Source of the DNA: Paraburkholderia hospita
Lineage (GTDB): Bacteria; Pseudomonadota; Gammaproteobacteria; Burkholderiales; Burkholderiaceae
Length of the DNA stretch: 64,000 nt
Assembly: GCF_002902965.1 (NCBI RefSeq)
Contig: NZ_CP026106.1
Span: 3,100,001 to 3,164,000 of the forward strand
Reading direction: 5' to 3'
The position numbers and the translations under genes are program-made. The notes beneath the pieces are model-generated. The model was not told the DNA's origin. It ran no database searches and worked only from the letters and a program-made list of their open reading frames with translations. Of this stretch, positions 53,824 through 60,894 are shown one piece after another (the stretch's first letter is position 1; each line of letters opens with the position of its first letter).

Positions 53824-54701
53824 TGGCCGTCGCTCGCGCGGCAGAATGCGTCGATGAGCGCGGTGTATTCAGTGTCCGCTTCGATATAGCCCGCGTGACC
53901 CGCGCGCGGGATGATCTGCAGGCGCGTGCGCGCCGCCTGCGCAATCCGCTCGCATGACGACGGCGGCGTGATCGAGTCTTCCGCGCCGACCGCGACAGCG
54001 ATACGGCCGTTGAACTTCGCGAGATCGCTGGCGAGGTCCGTGTTGGCGAGCAGATGCGTCGCCTGCGCGTAACCGTTCGGCACGATGCGCGACATGTTCC
54101 AGCGAACCCACTCGCGCGATGCGTCGTCGGCGTGCGGCGAGAGCATGTTGGCGCTGCGTTTTTCCGCGAGTACCTGCGGGCCGAGTTCGGCGAGCATCGC
54201 GAGACGGCCGTCGCGCTTCGACGCGCGCACTTCTTCGGATGCCGCGCCGTAGCCCGCTGCGGGCGAAATCAGCAACAGCCCCGCGACGCGTTCCGCGTGC
54301 GACGCTGCGAACGAGCCCGCGATGATCGCGCCGAGCGAATGCCCGACCAGTACGCAACGCTCTACGTCGAGCGCGTCGAGCCATGCGTTGAGCGCGCCAG
54401 CATATTCATGTGCTTCCGGCGAAGCCGACGCAACGGGTGTCGATTCGCCGTAGCCCGGCGCGTCCCACGCGAACACGCGGCGCGTCGTGCCGAGCGCTTC
54501 GAACTGTTGCACCCACGAAGCCGCGCCCGAGCCAATGCCGTGCAACAGCACGAGCGGCAACGCATCGGCGTGTGCGGCACCCGCTTCGCGATAACCGATC
54601 GTACGTTGCGGCGCAATCGCGATCCGCTGTGCCGGGAAGTGCGAGAGGCGCGTTTCCAGTGTGGCGTTTCGATCGACAGTAACGGGCAAGGCTGCGGACA
54701 T
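53808..54701 (-). CDS. alpha/beta hydrolase (meta-cleavage product hydrolase-like)
   Basis: Cytosolic serine hydrolase of 297 residues. The oxyanion motif HGIGSGAASW, the nucleophile elbow VGHSLGA (Ser about 121), the acid in VAVGAEDSITPP and the His in RAGHAGYIE complete the triad. Similar enzymes split the C-C bond of ring-cleavage products or hydrolyse lactones and esters; with a VOC dioxygenase in the operon the former is reasonable. It overlaps the following IclR gene by 16 nt; the cupin gene ends 25 nt upstream. No clear ribosome site before ATG 54701. Confidence 0.88.
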   Translation of the reverse strand: MSAALPVTVDRNATLETRLSHFPAQRIAIAPQRTIGYREAGAAHADALPLVLLHGIGSGAASWVQQFEALGTTRRVFAWDAPGYGESTPVASASPEAHEYAGALNAWLDALDVERCVLVGHSLGAIIAGSFAASHAERVAGLLLISPAAGYGAASEEVRASKRDGRLAMLAELGPQVLAEKRSANMLSPHADDASREWVRWNMSRIVPNGYAQATHLLANTDLASDLAKFNGRIAVAVGAEDSITPPSSCERIAQAARTRLQIIPRAGHAGYIEADTEYTALIDAFCRASDGQWSKA

Positions 54702-54726
54702 GGGCTTCGGTTCGTGAGCGGTGGAC

Positions 54727-55266
54727 TTACTTCGCGAGATCGCGCTTGATCTTCGCGAGCGGCGAATCGGGCGGATACGTCGGCGTGATCGGCTTCGACG
54801 AACCGAGCATCACGCACATCAGCGCGTCTTCTTCGCCGATGTTGATTTCCGTGCGATACACGCCGGGCGGAACCGAGATCAGATCGCGTTCGCCGAGCAC
54901 GGCTTCCCACGTTTCGCCGTCGCGCTCGCAGATCACTTTCATCTTGCCGCGCAGCACGAAGAAAATTTCTTCGACGTCGGTATGAATGTGGCTCGGCCCG
55001 ATGTTGCCGGCGGGAATTACCATCGTCGAGAACGTGAAGTTGCCGGCGGGCACCGTGTTCATGTCTTTGGCGACACCCGTGCCGCCCGTGCCGACATAGC
55101 GCATTTGCGCGCGACGGTATTTCGGGTCGTAGTCGGCCTGGAACTTCAGCGCGTCCCAGTCGTAGCGGCGCGTTTCGAACCGCGCGACGCGCGTGTCCAT
55201 CCATTGTTCGAAACTTGCGTCGGTGGGTTGATCCCACGATTTGCGTTCGAGATCGGCGTCGGCCAT
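54727..55266 (-). CDS. cupin-domain protein
   Basis: Cytosolic single-cupin protein of 179 residues. Motif 1 is complete: GPSHIHTDVEEIFFVLRG has the H-x-H and Glu metal ligands. Motif 2 reads VPPGVYRTEIN, with Arg where a third His is expected, so metal binding may be partial. Cupins in aromatic operons act as dioxygenases, isomerases or sensors; none can be chosen here. It sits between the SDR (35 nt) and hydrolase genes (25 nt). GGAGA is 5 nt before ATG 55266; an ATG 12 nt earlier is within that ribosome site. Confidence 0.85.
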   Translation of the reverse strand: MADADLERKSWDQPTDASFEQWMDTRVARFETRRYDWDALKFQADYDPKYRRAQMRYVGTGGTGVAKDMNTVPAGNFTFSTMVIPAGNIGPSHIHTDVEEIFFVLRGKMKVICERDGETWEAVLGERDLISVPPGVYRTEINIGEEDALMCVMLGSSKPITPTYPPDSPLAKIKRDLAK

Positions 55267-55301
55267 TGTTTTCTCCATGTGGTTTGCTGGTTCGAGCAAG
55301 G

Positions 55302-56057
55302 TCAATTCATCACGAAGCCGCCGTTCACGGGCAGCAACTGGCCAGTCACGAAGCGGGCGGCATCCGTCAGCAGGAAAAGCACGGGACCCGTCACGTCGTC
55401 GGGCACTTGCGCGCGGTTCAACGCGCGGCCTTTCAGGTAGTACTCGTGGCGTTCGGCTGGCACGTACGCGGTCGCTTCGACTTCCGTGAGGCCGGGCGCA
55501 ATCGCATTCACCGTGATGCCGTGCGCGCCGAACTCGCGCGCGAGCGAACGCGTCATCGCAATGACCGCGCCTTTGCTCGCGACGTACGCGAGCAGCTTCG
55601 GCGCGCCCCACATCGCCGTGTCCGAAGCGATATTCACGATCGCGCCGCGCTTCGAGTCGCGCAGATGCGGCAGCGCTGCCGTACACATCAGCCACGTACC
55701 GCGCACGTTGACGTTCATCACGGCGTCCCACGTTTGCGTGGTCAACTCTTCTGCGAAGCGTCCGCCAGAGTTGGTGATTGCGGCGTTGTTGATCAGCGCG
55801 TCGATACCGCCCATCTTCTGCGCGGCTTGCGCGACGAACGCATCGATGCTGTCGGGACTTGCGAGATCGAGCGGAATGAAATGCGCGTTCGCGCCGAGCT
55901 TCTCCGCGAGCGCGCGACCTTCCGCTTCGAGCACATCGCCGAACACGACATGCGCGTCTGTGGCAAGCGCTTCGATGAACGCTGCGCCAAGCCCACGCGC
56001 GCCGCCTGTCACGACGACACGCCGTCCGCTCAGGCTGGAGGGTGTGACATCACGCAT
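55302..56057 (-). CDS. classical SDR dehydrogenase, possibly diol dehydrogenase of the pathway
   Basis: Cytosolic NAD(P)-dependent enzyme of 251 residues with complete SDR motifs: VVTGGARGLGAAFIEAL, NNAAI, and the catalytic Ser (NIASDTAMWG) with YVASK (about 152-156). Its 5' end overlaps the oxygenase alpha gene by 8 nt, the typical position for the dehydrogenase that rearomatises the cis-diol product of a ring-hydroxylating oxygenase. That role is inferred from position. The sequence class is the 3-oxoacyl-reductase-like group, which includes diol dehydrogenases. Confidence 0.9.
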   Translation of the reverse strand: MRDVTPSSLSGRRVVVTGGARGLGAAFIEALATDAHVVFGDVLEAEGRALAEKLGANAHFIPLDLASPDSIDAFVAQAAQKMGGIDALINNAAITNSGGRFAEELTTQTWDAVMNVNVRGTWLMCTAALPHLRDSKRGAIVNIASDTAMWGAPKLLAYVASKGAVIAMTRSLAREFGAHGITVNAIAPGLTEVEATAYVPAERHEYYLKGRALNRAQVPDDVTGPVLFLLTDAARFVTGQLLPVNGGFVMN

Positions 56058-57138
56058 GAGCGTGCCCCGTCGACGCTTGCGCGCCCGCTTCCGCCTGCTT
56101 CGCGTCGAGCGCTTCGAGATCCGCGAAATGCTGTTGCGCGCGTTGACGCAGCATGCGGCGCACGCGCGTCATGCCGACATCGTGCTGATAGAGGAATTCG
56201 TGAGCGCGCGCGTTCGGTGCGAGGCTTTCGAGCACATAGCGGTCTTGTTCGAGCACCGCCCAGTGCAGCCCTTCGAGACGATTGCGATACAGGAAGCGCC
56301 ATGCGTCGCGCTGCCAGCCGCTCACCTTGCGTGTGCGCCAGAAGTAGACCTGGCAGTTGTCGTTATCGACGGGCACCGCAAAGCCGACGATGCCGAAGCT
56401 GCCGCCAGGGCCGAACTTCTTCTTGTACGGAATCGCGAGACGCATCCACAAGCAACCCGTTTCGCCGAGTTCGACCCAGTCGAAATTCACGTCGCGCTGA
56501 CCGACCTTCTCGAACATGAGGCCAGTCTCGGTTTTACGCACGCGCATGTCGGCCTGCTTGTCGCCTTCGGCCATCGAATGCGACGTCGCGTGCAGATACG
56601 CGCCGTGCATCGGGTCCATCACGTTGTCGATCGCGTATTGATAGTTGCACTTCCAGTTCGATACGCACAGGAACTGCGAGTACTCCTCGCCGACCAGTTC
56701 CTCGGGCAGTGCGAGCGGCGTCGGCTCCTTGTGCGCGTCGTCGCCGAACCACAGGAAGATTGCGCCCGCATGTTCCTCGACGGGATACGACTTCACGCAC
56801 TTCTGTCCTTCGAGCGGACAGGCCGACACGGCAGGCACGGCCTGCACGGTGCCCGAACCGTCGACTTCGATGCCGTGATACCAGCACGCGACGCGATTGC
56901 CGAGATTCCAGCCGAGCGACAGGCGCGCGCCGCGATGCGGGCAACGATCTTCGAGCGCGTGGACTTTGCCGTCCTGATCGCGCCACAGCACGATCTGCTC
57001 GCTGAGTCGCGTGAGGCCGATGGGTGCATTGCCGACCTGCCAGCTCGGCGCGACGGGATACCAATAGTTCTTGATGCCGCGGTCGAGATAAGCCTGAATG
57101 GGATCGGCCGCGGGGTTCGTTGTATTGAGGGACGTCAT
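56050..57138 (-). CDS. Rieske non-heme iron oxygenase, alpha subunit
   Basis: Catalytic component of a ring-hydroxylating oxygenase, 362 residues. The N-terminal Rieske domain has the 2Fe-2S ligands in CPHRGARLSLG and CWYHG. The catalytic domain has the mononuclear iron motif DNVMDPMHGAYLHATSH (about 180-195, D-x2-H-x4-H). No beta-subunit gene follows, so it is likely a homotrimer such as carbazole or 2-oxoquinoline oxygenases, served by the Rieske ferredoxin (57506) and the reductase (45921). Length fits that group. It overlaps the SDR by 8 nt. The aromatic or heterocyclic substrate is not identifiable. Confidence 0.92.
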   Translation of the reverse strand: MTSLNTTNPAADPIQAYLDRGIKNYWYPVAPSWQVGNAPIGLTRLSEQIVLWRDQDGKVHALEDRCPHRGARLSLGWNLGNRVACWYHGIEVDGSGTVQAVPAVSACPLEGQKCVKSYPVEEHAGAIFLWFGDDAHKEPTPLALPEELVGEEYSQFLCVSNWKCNYQYAIDNVMDPMHGAYLHATSHSMAEGDKQADMRVRKTETGLMFEKVGQRDVNFDWVELGETGCLWMRLAIPYKKKFGPGGSFGIVGFAVPVDNDNCQVYFWRTRKVSGWQRDAWRFLYRNRLEGLHWAVLEQDRYVLESLAPNARAHEFLYQHDVGMTRVRRMLRQRAQQHFADLEALDAKQAEAGAQASTGHAHA

Positions 57139-57192
57139 GGGGAAACTCCGTGTTCGCTTGGGTCGTGCGCTGGGTCGTCGAATCGTGCGGCG

Positions 57193-57504
57193 TTACTCGG
57201 CGAGCAGCCGCAGTTCCGCGGCGAGACGCTCTTCGCTCCACTGCGCGCCTTCCGGCGTGCGGAATCCGACGCCGTTCAGGCCAGCCACCACTTCATGCAG
57301 CTCGACGGCACCTGCTTCGAACACCTGTTCCAGCGCGTTGCCGAAGTCGTTTTCGTATTGCGTCGGCTCCGCCTTGCGGGTCTGCCAGATCATGTTGTCG
57401 GTCTCGCCCGGCTTTTCGATCACGCCCTTGCCGGCGACGTTGTTCGGCTGCGGCGCGAGCCACGGCTTCAGGAAAGGATTGAAGTTCACGACGGCTTCTT
57501 TCAT
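57193..57504 (-). CDS. small recombinase-like helix-turn-helix protein
   Basis: A 103-residue protein between the ferredoxin and oxygenase genes. The N-terminal part (VVNFNPFLKPWLAPQPNN) is unlike known enzymes; the C-terminal part LNGVGFRTPEGAQWSEERLAAEL resembles the recombinase-associated HTH (LNxxGxRTPxG...W) of serine recombinases, but no catalytic domain is present. Such genes occur beside Rieske oxygenases in Burkholderiaceae as far as I recall; role unknown. ATG 57504 starts one base past the ferredoxin stop, so the genes are coupled. A DNA-binding or electron-transfer accessory role is speculation. Confidence 0.8.
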   Translation of the reverse strand: MKEAVVNFNPFLKPWLAPQPNNVAGKGVIEKPGETDNMIWQTRKAEPTQYENDFGNALEQVFEAGAVELHEVVAGLNGVGFRTPEGAQWSEERLAAELRLLAE

Positions 57505-57505
57505 G

Positions 57506-57823
57506 TCATTCCACCTTGATCTGGATTTCTTCACCCGCGAGGCGCACCGCGTACACCTTCAGGTCGCGGCCACCCGGCTCTTTCAGACACTTGCCCGTCG
57601 GGATGTGAAAAACGGCTTCGTGCAGCGGACATTCGACCGTGTCGCCGTCGACGAAGCCTTGTGTCAGCAGCGCATACGCATGCGGGCAGACGTTCTCGAG
57701 CGCGTAGACCTCATCGCCCACCTTGTAGATGCCGATTTCCTTGCCGTCGCCGAGCTTGAACTCGACGGGCGCGTCTTCGGATAACGCGCCGGCGTGTCCG
57801 GCGCAAAGCCACTGTTCACTCAT
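57506..57823 (-). CDS. Rieske 2Fe-2S ferredoxin
   Basis: Cytosolic electron carrier of 105 residues. The 2Fe-2S ligands are in VCPHAYALLTQG (C-x-H) and CPLHEAVFHIPTG (C-x2-H); the C-terminus YAVRLAGEEIQIKVE is typical of AndAb/BphF-type ferredoxins. It is the first gene of the operon and would take electrons from the reductase at 45921 to the oxygenase at 56050. Its promoter region carries a TATAAT (57897-57902, minus strand) and an operator-like palindrome just downstream. Confidence 0.94.
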   Translation of the reverse strand: MSEQWLCAGHAGALSEDAPVEFKLGDGKEIGIYKVGDEVYALENVCPHAYALLTQGFVDGDTVECPLHEAVFHIPTGKCLKEPGGRDLKVYAVRLAGEEIQIKVE

Positions 57824-57862
57824 TTCTCACCTTCTCCGACCAACCGGTTCCGACCGTTTGAC

Positions 57863-57878
57863 GTTCCACCTAAGGAAC
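57863..57878. promoter_or_regulatory. operator-like palindrome at the start of the catabolic operon
   Basis: GTTCCACCTAAGGAAC, with arms GTTCC/GGAAC. It sits about 19-34 bp downstream of the minus-strand -10 element, where a bound repressor would block transcription. The word GTTCCACCTA recurs, inverted, at 58149-58140 near the divergent porin promoter. Likely target of one of the two IclR regulators (inference). Confidence 0.6.
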
Positions 57879-57896
57879 ATCAGTTTATGTATGGTC

Positions 57897-57923
57897 ATTA
57901 TAGAAACATGTTTGGGCGAACAA
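57897..57923 (-). promoter_or_regulatory. sigma-70-like promoter of the Rieske operon
   Basis: On the minus strand a perfect TATAAT (57897-57902) follows TTGTTC at 15 bp or ATTTTG at 18 bp. The predicted start near 57890 leaves about 65 nt before the ferredoxin ATG, and the operator-like palindrome lies within that leader. Confidence 0.55.
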
Positions 57924-58087
57924 AATAAAAATTCTGCGCTTCCAGGGAAAACACCAACAGCGGTTTTTTTACAACGTAAGAAGCCCGTAAACCGGGCCAA
58001 ATCAATGGGTTGCTGCGCATAAAGAGCGCGCGCGTACGGCACCGAGGTGATCTGATGAATGAGGGTTTTCACCGTCGCAAAAACTTT

Positions 58088-58115
58088 TTTGATCGCTCAA
58101 TTGACTCTCTATACT
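58088..58115 (+). promoter_or_regulatory. sigma-70-like promoter of the porin gene
   Basis: TTTGAT, 16 bp, then TATACT. The start would be near 58122, leaving a leader of about 140 nt that contains the inverted operator-like word at 58136. An alternative -35 (TTGACT at 58101) has no well-spaced -10. Confidence 0.4.
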
Positions 58116-58135
58116 TTCCATAGGCGATACATATG

Positions 58136-58149
58136 CCCATAGGTGGAAC
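58136..58149. promoter_or_regulatory. second copy of the operator-like word, near the porin promoter
   Basis: CCCATAGGTGGAAC; its reverse complement GTTCCACCTATGGG shares 12 of 13 leading bases with the site at 57863. Like that site, it lies some 20 bp downstream of a -10 element. CCATAGG also occurs at 58118, a direct repeat 19 bp away. Confidence 0.55.
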
Positions 58150-58263
58150 ATAAAGCGGATAGCCAACGTAGCAGGTGACCAGAAGGCCATCCAGAGAGAT
58201 GACAGGCAAAGGAAGAGAAACCGGCGCGTCCGGCTCTCGACTACACGATCAGGAGTACCAAGG

Positions 58264-59337
58264 GTGAAACGCATCATCGCTGCCGGCGCGGCAGGACTTA
58301 TGGTGACATCGACGGCATGGGCACAAAGCAGCGTCACGCTGTACGGCAGCCTCGATGCTGGCATTGCTTACGTGAGCAACGTCGGCGGGCATACGAAGTG
58401 GATGGAGGAACAGGGCAACATGCAGCCGGACCGCTGGGGCCTGCGCGGTGTCGAAGATCTGGGCGGCGGTCTGCACACGATCTTCCAGCTGGAAAACGGC
58501 TTCTATACGAACACCGGCAACTTCGCGAAAGCGGGCACGCTGTTCAACCGGCAGGCGTACGTGGGCATCAGTTCCGACCAGTTCGGGCAGATCACGCTCG
58601 GCCATCAGACGCCGTTCAACTTCGACATGCTCGGCCCGCTCAGCACCGGTTACCTCGCGGCGAGCTGGTTTGCGTTCCATCCCGGCAACATCGACGAACT
58701 GGCCGACACGGGTGTCGTACCGTTCGACAACTCGGTGAAATTCAAGTCGGCCAGCTACGCGGGCTTTACGGTCGGCGCGATGATGGGCCTCGGCAATACG
58801 ACGAACTTCTCGACGGGCAAGACGCTGAGTTTCGGCGTGAACTACGCGAATGGCCCGTTCAAGGCGGCGGCTGTCTACTCGAACGAGCACAACCGTACGC
58901 CGTCCATCATCACGACGGGCATCAACACGTTCCAGGGCGTGCCGGCCGCAACCTACTCCGCCGACAAGGTCGAGAACATGGGCGCGGGCCTGTCGTACCA
59001 GCTCGGCAAGCTGCTCGTCCATGCTCTGTACACGCGCGTGAAGTTGCAGTCGAACGGATTCTCGGACACGTATCAGAGCTGGGACGCGGGCGCGAACTAT
59101 CAGTTCACGCCGGCCAACACGCTCGCGGGCGGGGCCGCGACGACGACGCTGTCGGGCCGCCGCTGGACGCAGTTCGAAATCGGCGATATCTATGCGCTGT
59201 CCAAGCGCACGCAGGTCTATGTGAACGTGCTCTACGAGCATGCAAACGACAATGCGAACGCTGCGTTCTTCACGGCGGGTGTGTCGGGCGGCCGCAATCA
59301 GGCGATCGTGCTGACGGGCATTCATCACTCGTTCTGA
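58264..59337 (+). CDS. outer-membrane porin divergent from the catabolic operon
   Basis: Beta-barrel porin of 357 residues. Signal peptide ends STAWAQ (about 20); then SSVTLYGSLDAGIAYVSNVGG, LENGFYTNTGNFAKAGTLFNRQAYVGI and the C-terminal GIHHSF. The start is GTG 58264 with AGGAG 8 nt upstream. It is divergent from the Rieske operon, and the operator-like word GTTCCACCTA is present near both promoters, so it probably lets the pathway substrate cross the outer membrane. A terminator follows. Confidence 0.92.
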   Translation: MKRIIAAGAAGLMVTSTAWAQSSVTLYGSLDAGIAYVSNVGGHTKWMEEQGNMQPDRWGLRGVEDLGGGLHTIFQLENGFYTNTGNFAKAGTLFNRQAYVGISSDQFGQITLGHQTPFNFDMLGPLSTGYLAASWFAFHPGNIDELADTGVVPFDNSVKFKSASYAGFTVGAMMGLGNTTNFSTGKTLSFGVNYANGPFKAAAVYSNEHNRTPSIITTGINTFQGVPAATYSADKVENMGAGLSYQLGKLLVHALYTRVKLQSNGFSDTYQSWDAGANYQFTPANTLAGGAATTTLSGRRWTQFEIGDIYALSKRTQVYVNVLYEHANDNANAAFFTAGVSGGRNQAIVLTGIHHSF

Positions 59338-59371
59338 GCGATGGTTTGAGGCCTTTTTAAGGCTCGAAATG

Positions 59372-59404
59372 AAACAGGCGGCCCATCGACGCCGCCTGTT
59401 TTCG
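59372..59404 (+). terminator. rho-independent terminator of the porin gene
   Basis: Perfect 11-bp stem AAACAGGCGGC / GCCGCCTGTTT with an 8-nt loop, followed by TCGTTTTTC. Confidence 0.8.
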
Positions 59405-59445
59405 TTTTTCTGCCGCGCTATTGCGACGCGAGAGCGAGGCCGCTT

Positions 59446-60381
59446 CTAGCGACGCGTTTGCGCGAGCGTCGGATCGTCGGCGGACGGACGATAGTTCAGA
59501 CGCGCCGACAGATCGAGCGCCGCGCCGCACACCTTCGCGACGAGCGGCGCGCGATCATCGTCACCGATGTCGGAACGCGGCACTGTCGTCGTCATCGCCG
59601 CGACGATCTTGCCTGTCTGATCGCGCACGGGCGCGCTGACCACGGATATCCCGCGCTCGAACGATGCCTCGCTGATCGCATAGCCCTGCGAGGCCGTTTC
59701 GTGGATTCGTTCGTACAGTTCGTCGACGGTGGCGGGCGTGCGGTCGGTGAAGCGTTCGAGTTGCTGCTCGGGATAAAGCTGGCGCAACTGCATCAGCGAC
59801 AGATCGCCCATCAGCACCTGGCCGTGGACGGTCGCGTGCGCGGGGAGCCGCGTGCCGACATGCACCTTCACCGAACTGAACATCGGATCATGCGTCTGCG
59901 CCTTCGCGACGAACACGACATCGCGTTCGTCGCGTATCAGCAGATGCGTGCTCAAGCCGGTTTGATCGCGCAGCCGTTCGAGGATCGGCGTACCGAAGTC
60001 GGTCAATTCCAGCGAACTCAGATACTCGAAGCCAAGGCGCAGCACCGCGACGCCGAGACGAAAATGCCGGTCGCCATTCGCGCGTTCGAGAAAACCGAGT
60101 GCTTCGAGCGTTTGCAGCAGACGGAATGTAGTCGTGCGCGGAATGCCGATGCGCTTCGACAGCTCGGGCGCGCCGAGCACCGGTTCGCGTGCCGAGAACT
60201 CGGCAAGAATGCGCAAGCCGCGTTCGAGGCCGGGGACGAGATACGTCGAGCCGCCGCCGGCTTCCTCTTCGGCGGATTCCGCGATTTCCGTGCTGCGCGC
60301 GGTGTCCTCGTCGGCCGATGCGCGCGCCGCCTGCGGTCCCGCAGCCCGGTGTCCCACTCCTGTCGTGTTTTCTCTTGCCAT
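59446..60381 (-). CDS. second IclR family regulator, paralogue of the one in the operon
   Basis: Cytosolic regulator of 311 residues. HTH: LGAPELSKRIGIPRTTTFRLLQTLEALGFLERA; effector domain: about 120-295. It matches the embedded IclR gene (52951) at most positions from the HTH to the end, but has a longer N-terminal tail (about 45 residues, Ala/Glu-rich). It stands alone next to the porin, outside the operon. One paralogue may act on the porin and operon promoters, the other as a modulator; they may form hetero-oligomers. Start ATG 60381 has no clear ribosome site. Confidence 0.92.
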   Translation of the reverse strand: MARENTTGVGHRAAGPQAARASADEDTARSTEIAESAEEEAGGGSTYLVPGLERGLRILAEFSAREPVLGAPELSKRIGIPRTTTFRLLQTLEALGFLERANGDRHFRLGVAVLRLGFEYLSSLELTDFGTPILERLRDQTGLSTHLLIRDERDVVFVAKAQTHDPMFSSVKVHVGTRLPAHATVHGQVLMGDLSLMQLRQLYPEQQLERFTDRTPATVDELYERIHETASQGYAISEASFERGISVVSAPVRDQTGKIVAAMTTTVPRSDIGDDDRAPLVAKVCGAALDLSARLNYRPSADDPTLAQTRR

Positions 60382-60450
60382 GTCCGGCTGTGTCGTTGAA
60401 CCGTGGAAGATAGAGATGATAGCGCGAAGGGGTGGGTGGGGCGGCGCGAG

Positions 60451-60894
60451 TCAATACCGGTCGATATCCTGGTTCAACATCTTCAGCCGGGTACGTCCGT
60501 CCGGCGTGAAGTGTGTGCCGAATCGCACGAGCCCTTGCTTGTGAAGTTGGCACGACATCGTGAAACTCAGCAGCATCCCAGCCTCCGTCTCTTCGATCGT
60601 GATATCGATGCGTGCCAGACGCGGTTCATATTTGAGCAGCGTCACCTCGATCTCGCGGCGGAGTTTGTGCGCCGACGCCGGCAAATGCCGGTAAATCTCC
60701 GACAGATCCGCGAGGCCATAGTCCGGCAGATGCACGAGTCCGTCGCGGCGACTATTCAGAATGCGATGTATGTTGTCCTGCACGGACAGAAACGTCTGTG
60801 TCTGGGCGTCGAACTCGTCGACGGCCGCGCCGTTCGCAAAGTGCCCGGTCACCATTTCGAAGAGTCCGGGACCGCCTCCGCCGCCTCCGTTCAC
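60451..60894 (-). CDS. tssE: type VI secretion baseplate protein TssE
   Basis: Cytosolic baseplate wedge protein of 147 residues in the gp25/GpW family. Family pattern: an N-terminal part with FLSVQDNIHRILNSRRDGLVHLPDYGL (the RxG...PDYG signature), DLSEIYRHLPAS, then LRREIEVTLLKYEPRL. It joins TssF/TssG/TssK in the baseplate. The ATG at 60894 overlaps the stop of the clpV gene by 4 nt (ATGA), so expression is coupled. No further T6SS gene follows before the IclR gene. Confidence 0.95.
   Translation of the reverse strand: MNGGGGGGPGLFEMVTGHFANGAAVDEFDAQTQTFLSVQDNIHRILNSRRDGLVHLPDYGLADLSEIYRHLPASAHKLRREIEVTLLKYEPRLARIDITIEETEAGMLLSFTMSCQLHKQGLVRFGTHFTPDGRTRLKMLNQDIDRY

Noticed and set aside
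57193..57504. Possible integrase or mobile-element fragment
   Set aside because: Only the HTH-like part resembles recombinases; there is no catalytic domain, no terminal repeats, and the gene is tightly packed in the operon.
55486..57519. Long plus-strand frame opposite the SDR and oxygenase genes
   Set aside because: No motif, and it crosses the boundary between two well-supported genes.
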